7,230 nt of DNA from Planctomycetales bacterium (GTDB taxonomy: Bacteria; Planctomycetota; Planctomycetia; Pirellulales; Thermoguttaceae), in NCBI GenBank assembly GCA_007127495.1, contig SKZG01000428.1, forward strand, positions 1 through 7,230, written 5' to 3'. How positions within the stretch are numbered: position 1 is the stretch's first letter; every line of letters begins with the position of its first letter. The notes beneath the pieces are model-generated. The model made no database searches. It was not told where the DNA came from and saw only the letters and a program-made list of their open reading frames with translations. This document shows, one piece after another, positions 6,799 to 7,230 of this stretch. Both the position numbers and the translations under genes were made by a program.

Positions 6799-7230
6799 CT
6801 ACAGCAGGTAGCGAATCGCCACAAAGCCCAGCACCAGCAGGGCGAAGAAGGCCAAGGTGGCCAGCTCGAAATACCTCTCAATAAACGCCTTGACGCCGGG
6901 ACCGCATACATAGATGAACACGGCCACCATCATGAAGCGGGCAAATCGGCCGATAGCCGAAGCCACCAGCAGTACCCAGAGCGATATCCCGAACACGCCC
7001 GCCGCAATGGTGAACACCTGAAACGGGATCGGGGTAAACGCGGCGCCCAGTATGGCAAGGAAGGCGTTTTCGTGGTACAGCGCGTAGACCTTGTCGAAGT
7101 TCTCCGGCGTGACCCCCGGAACGTAGGCATAGAAGAAGGGTTGCGTGGTAGCCCAAAAGGCGTAACCAACAACCCACCCCGCAACGCCCCCCAACGTCGA
7201 GCCCACTCCGTTGATCCAGGCGTAATAGAA
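6799..7230 (-). CDS. YqaA/DedA-like (SNARE-associated) membrane protein, N-terminus outside window
   Basis: This is a polytopic inner-membrane protein of the YqaA branch of the DedA/VTT superfamily, whose members are linked to lipid flipping and envelope homeostasis. Its own role here is unknown. The frame is open to the window edge (F-Y-Y-A-W-I-N-G-V...), so 143 C-terminal residues are seen of an expected 190-220. A GTG at 7206 is in frame but probably internal. Visible features are a Gly-rich helix (GSTLGGVAGWVVGYAFW), the conserved re-entrant/core segment TPIPFQVFTIAAGVFG, the following GRFARF arginine cluster, the CGPGVKAFIERYF linker and a final membrane helix (ELATLAFFALLVLGFVAIRYLL minus its ends). 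It is convergent with the HNH gene, with 88 bases between them, so it is outside the defence operon. Confidence 0.82.
   Translation of the reverse strand, partial: FYYAWINGVGSTLGGVAGWVVGYAFWATTQPFFYAYVPGVTPENFDKVYALYHENAFLAILGAAFTPIPFQVFTIAAGVFGISLWVLLVASAIGRFARFMMVAVFIYVCGPGVKAFIERYFELATLAFFALLVLGFVAIRYLL

Noticed and set aside
6723..6911. Small minus-strand frame between the HNH and YqaA-like genes
   Set aside because: It overlaps the 3' end of the YqaA-like gene in another frame and is generated partly by the intergenic repeat-like unit. There is no sign of a real protein.

Overview
The window is GC-rich, compactly coded bacterial chromosome and most likely comes from a planctomycete (Pirellulales-like). 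That assignment is an inference. It rests on the Pro/Ala/Gly-rich insertions in otherwise ordinary transporter proteins, the archaeal-like short IlvE, and an intergenic 'GACGGACGGGAATGTCCATCC' unit that resembles, from memory, a sequence scattered through planctomycete genomes. No rRNA, tRNA, CRISPR array or transposase is visible.

Layout, left to right: (1) the C-terminal three quarters of lysyl-tRNA synthetase (1-1161, cut by the window edge). (2) A LolC/LolE-type lipoprotein-release permease (1167-2795), starting 5 nt after lysS. (3) Its LolD-type ATPase (2788-3753), overlapping the permease by 8 nt. (4) A 130-base gap with a strong GC-rich hairpin (3756-3791). (5) An IlvE-type class IV aminotransferase (3884-4777). 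(6) An AAA/ABC-class ATPase (4774-6078) and an HNH-nuclease-like protein (6075-6710), joined by ATGA overlaps, which together look like a Septu (PtuA/PtuB) anti-phage module. (7) An 88-base convergent gap with a small inverted repeat and the possible dispersed repeat. (8) The C-terminal part of a YqaA/DedA-like membrane protein on the minus strand (6799-7230, cut by the window edge).

How the genes fit together: lysS-lolC-lolD forms a tight plus-strand block. LolC and LolD would form an inner-membrane ABC machine that extracts lipoproteins. The aminotransferase is probably the last step of Leu/Ile/Val synthesis. The most notable part is the defence-like pair. Its ATPase start codon overlaps the stop codon of the aminotransferase, so an accessory immune module appears translationally coupled to a housekeeping biosynthetic gene. 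No reverse transcriptase or other retron component is present in the window, so the pair looks like stand-alone Septu rather than a retron effector.
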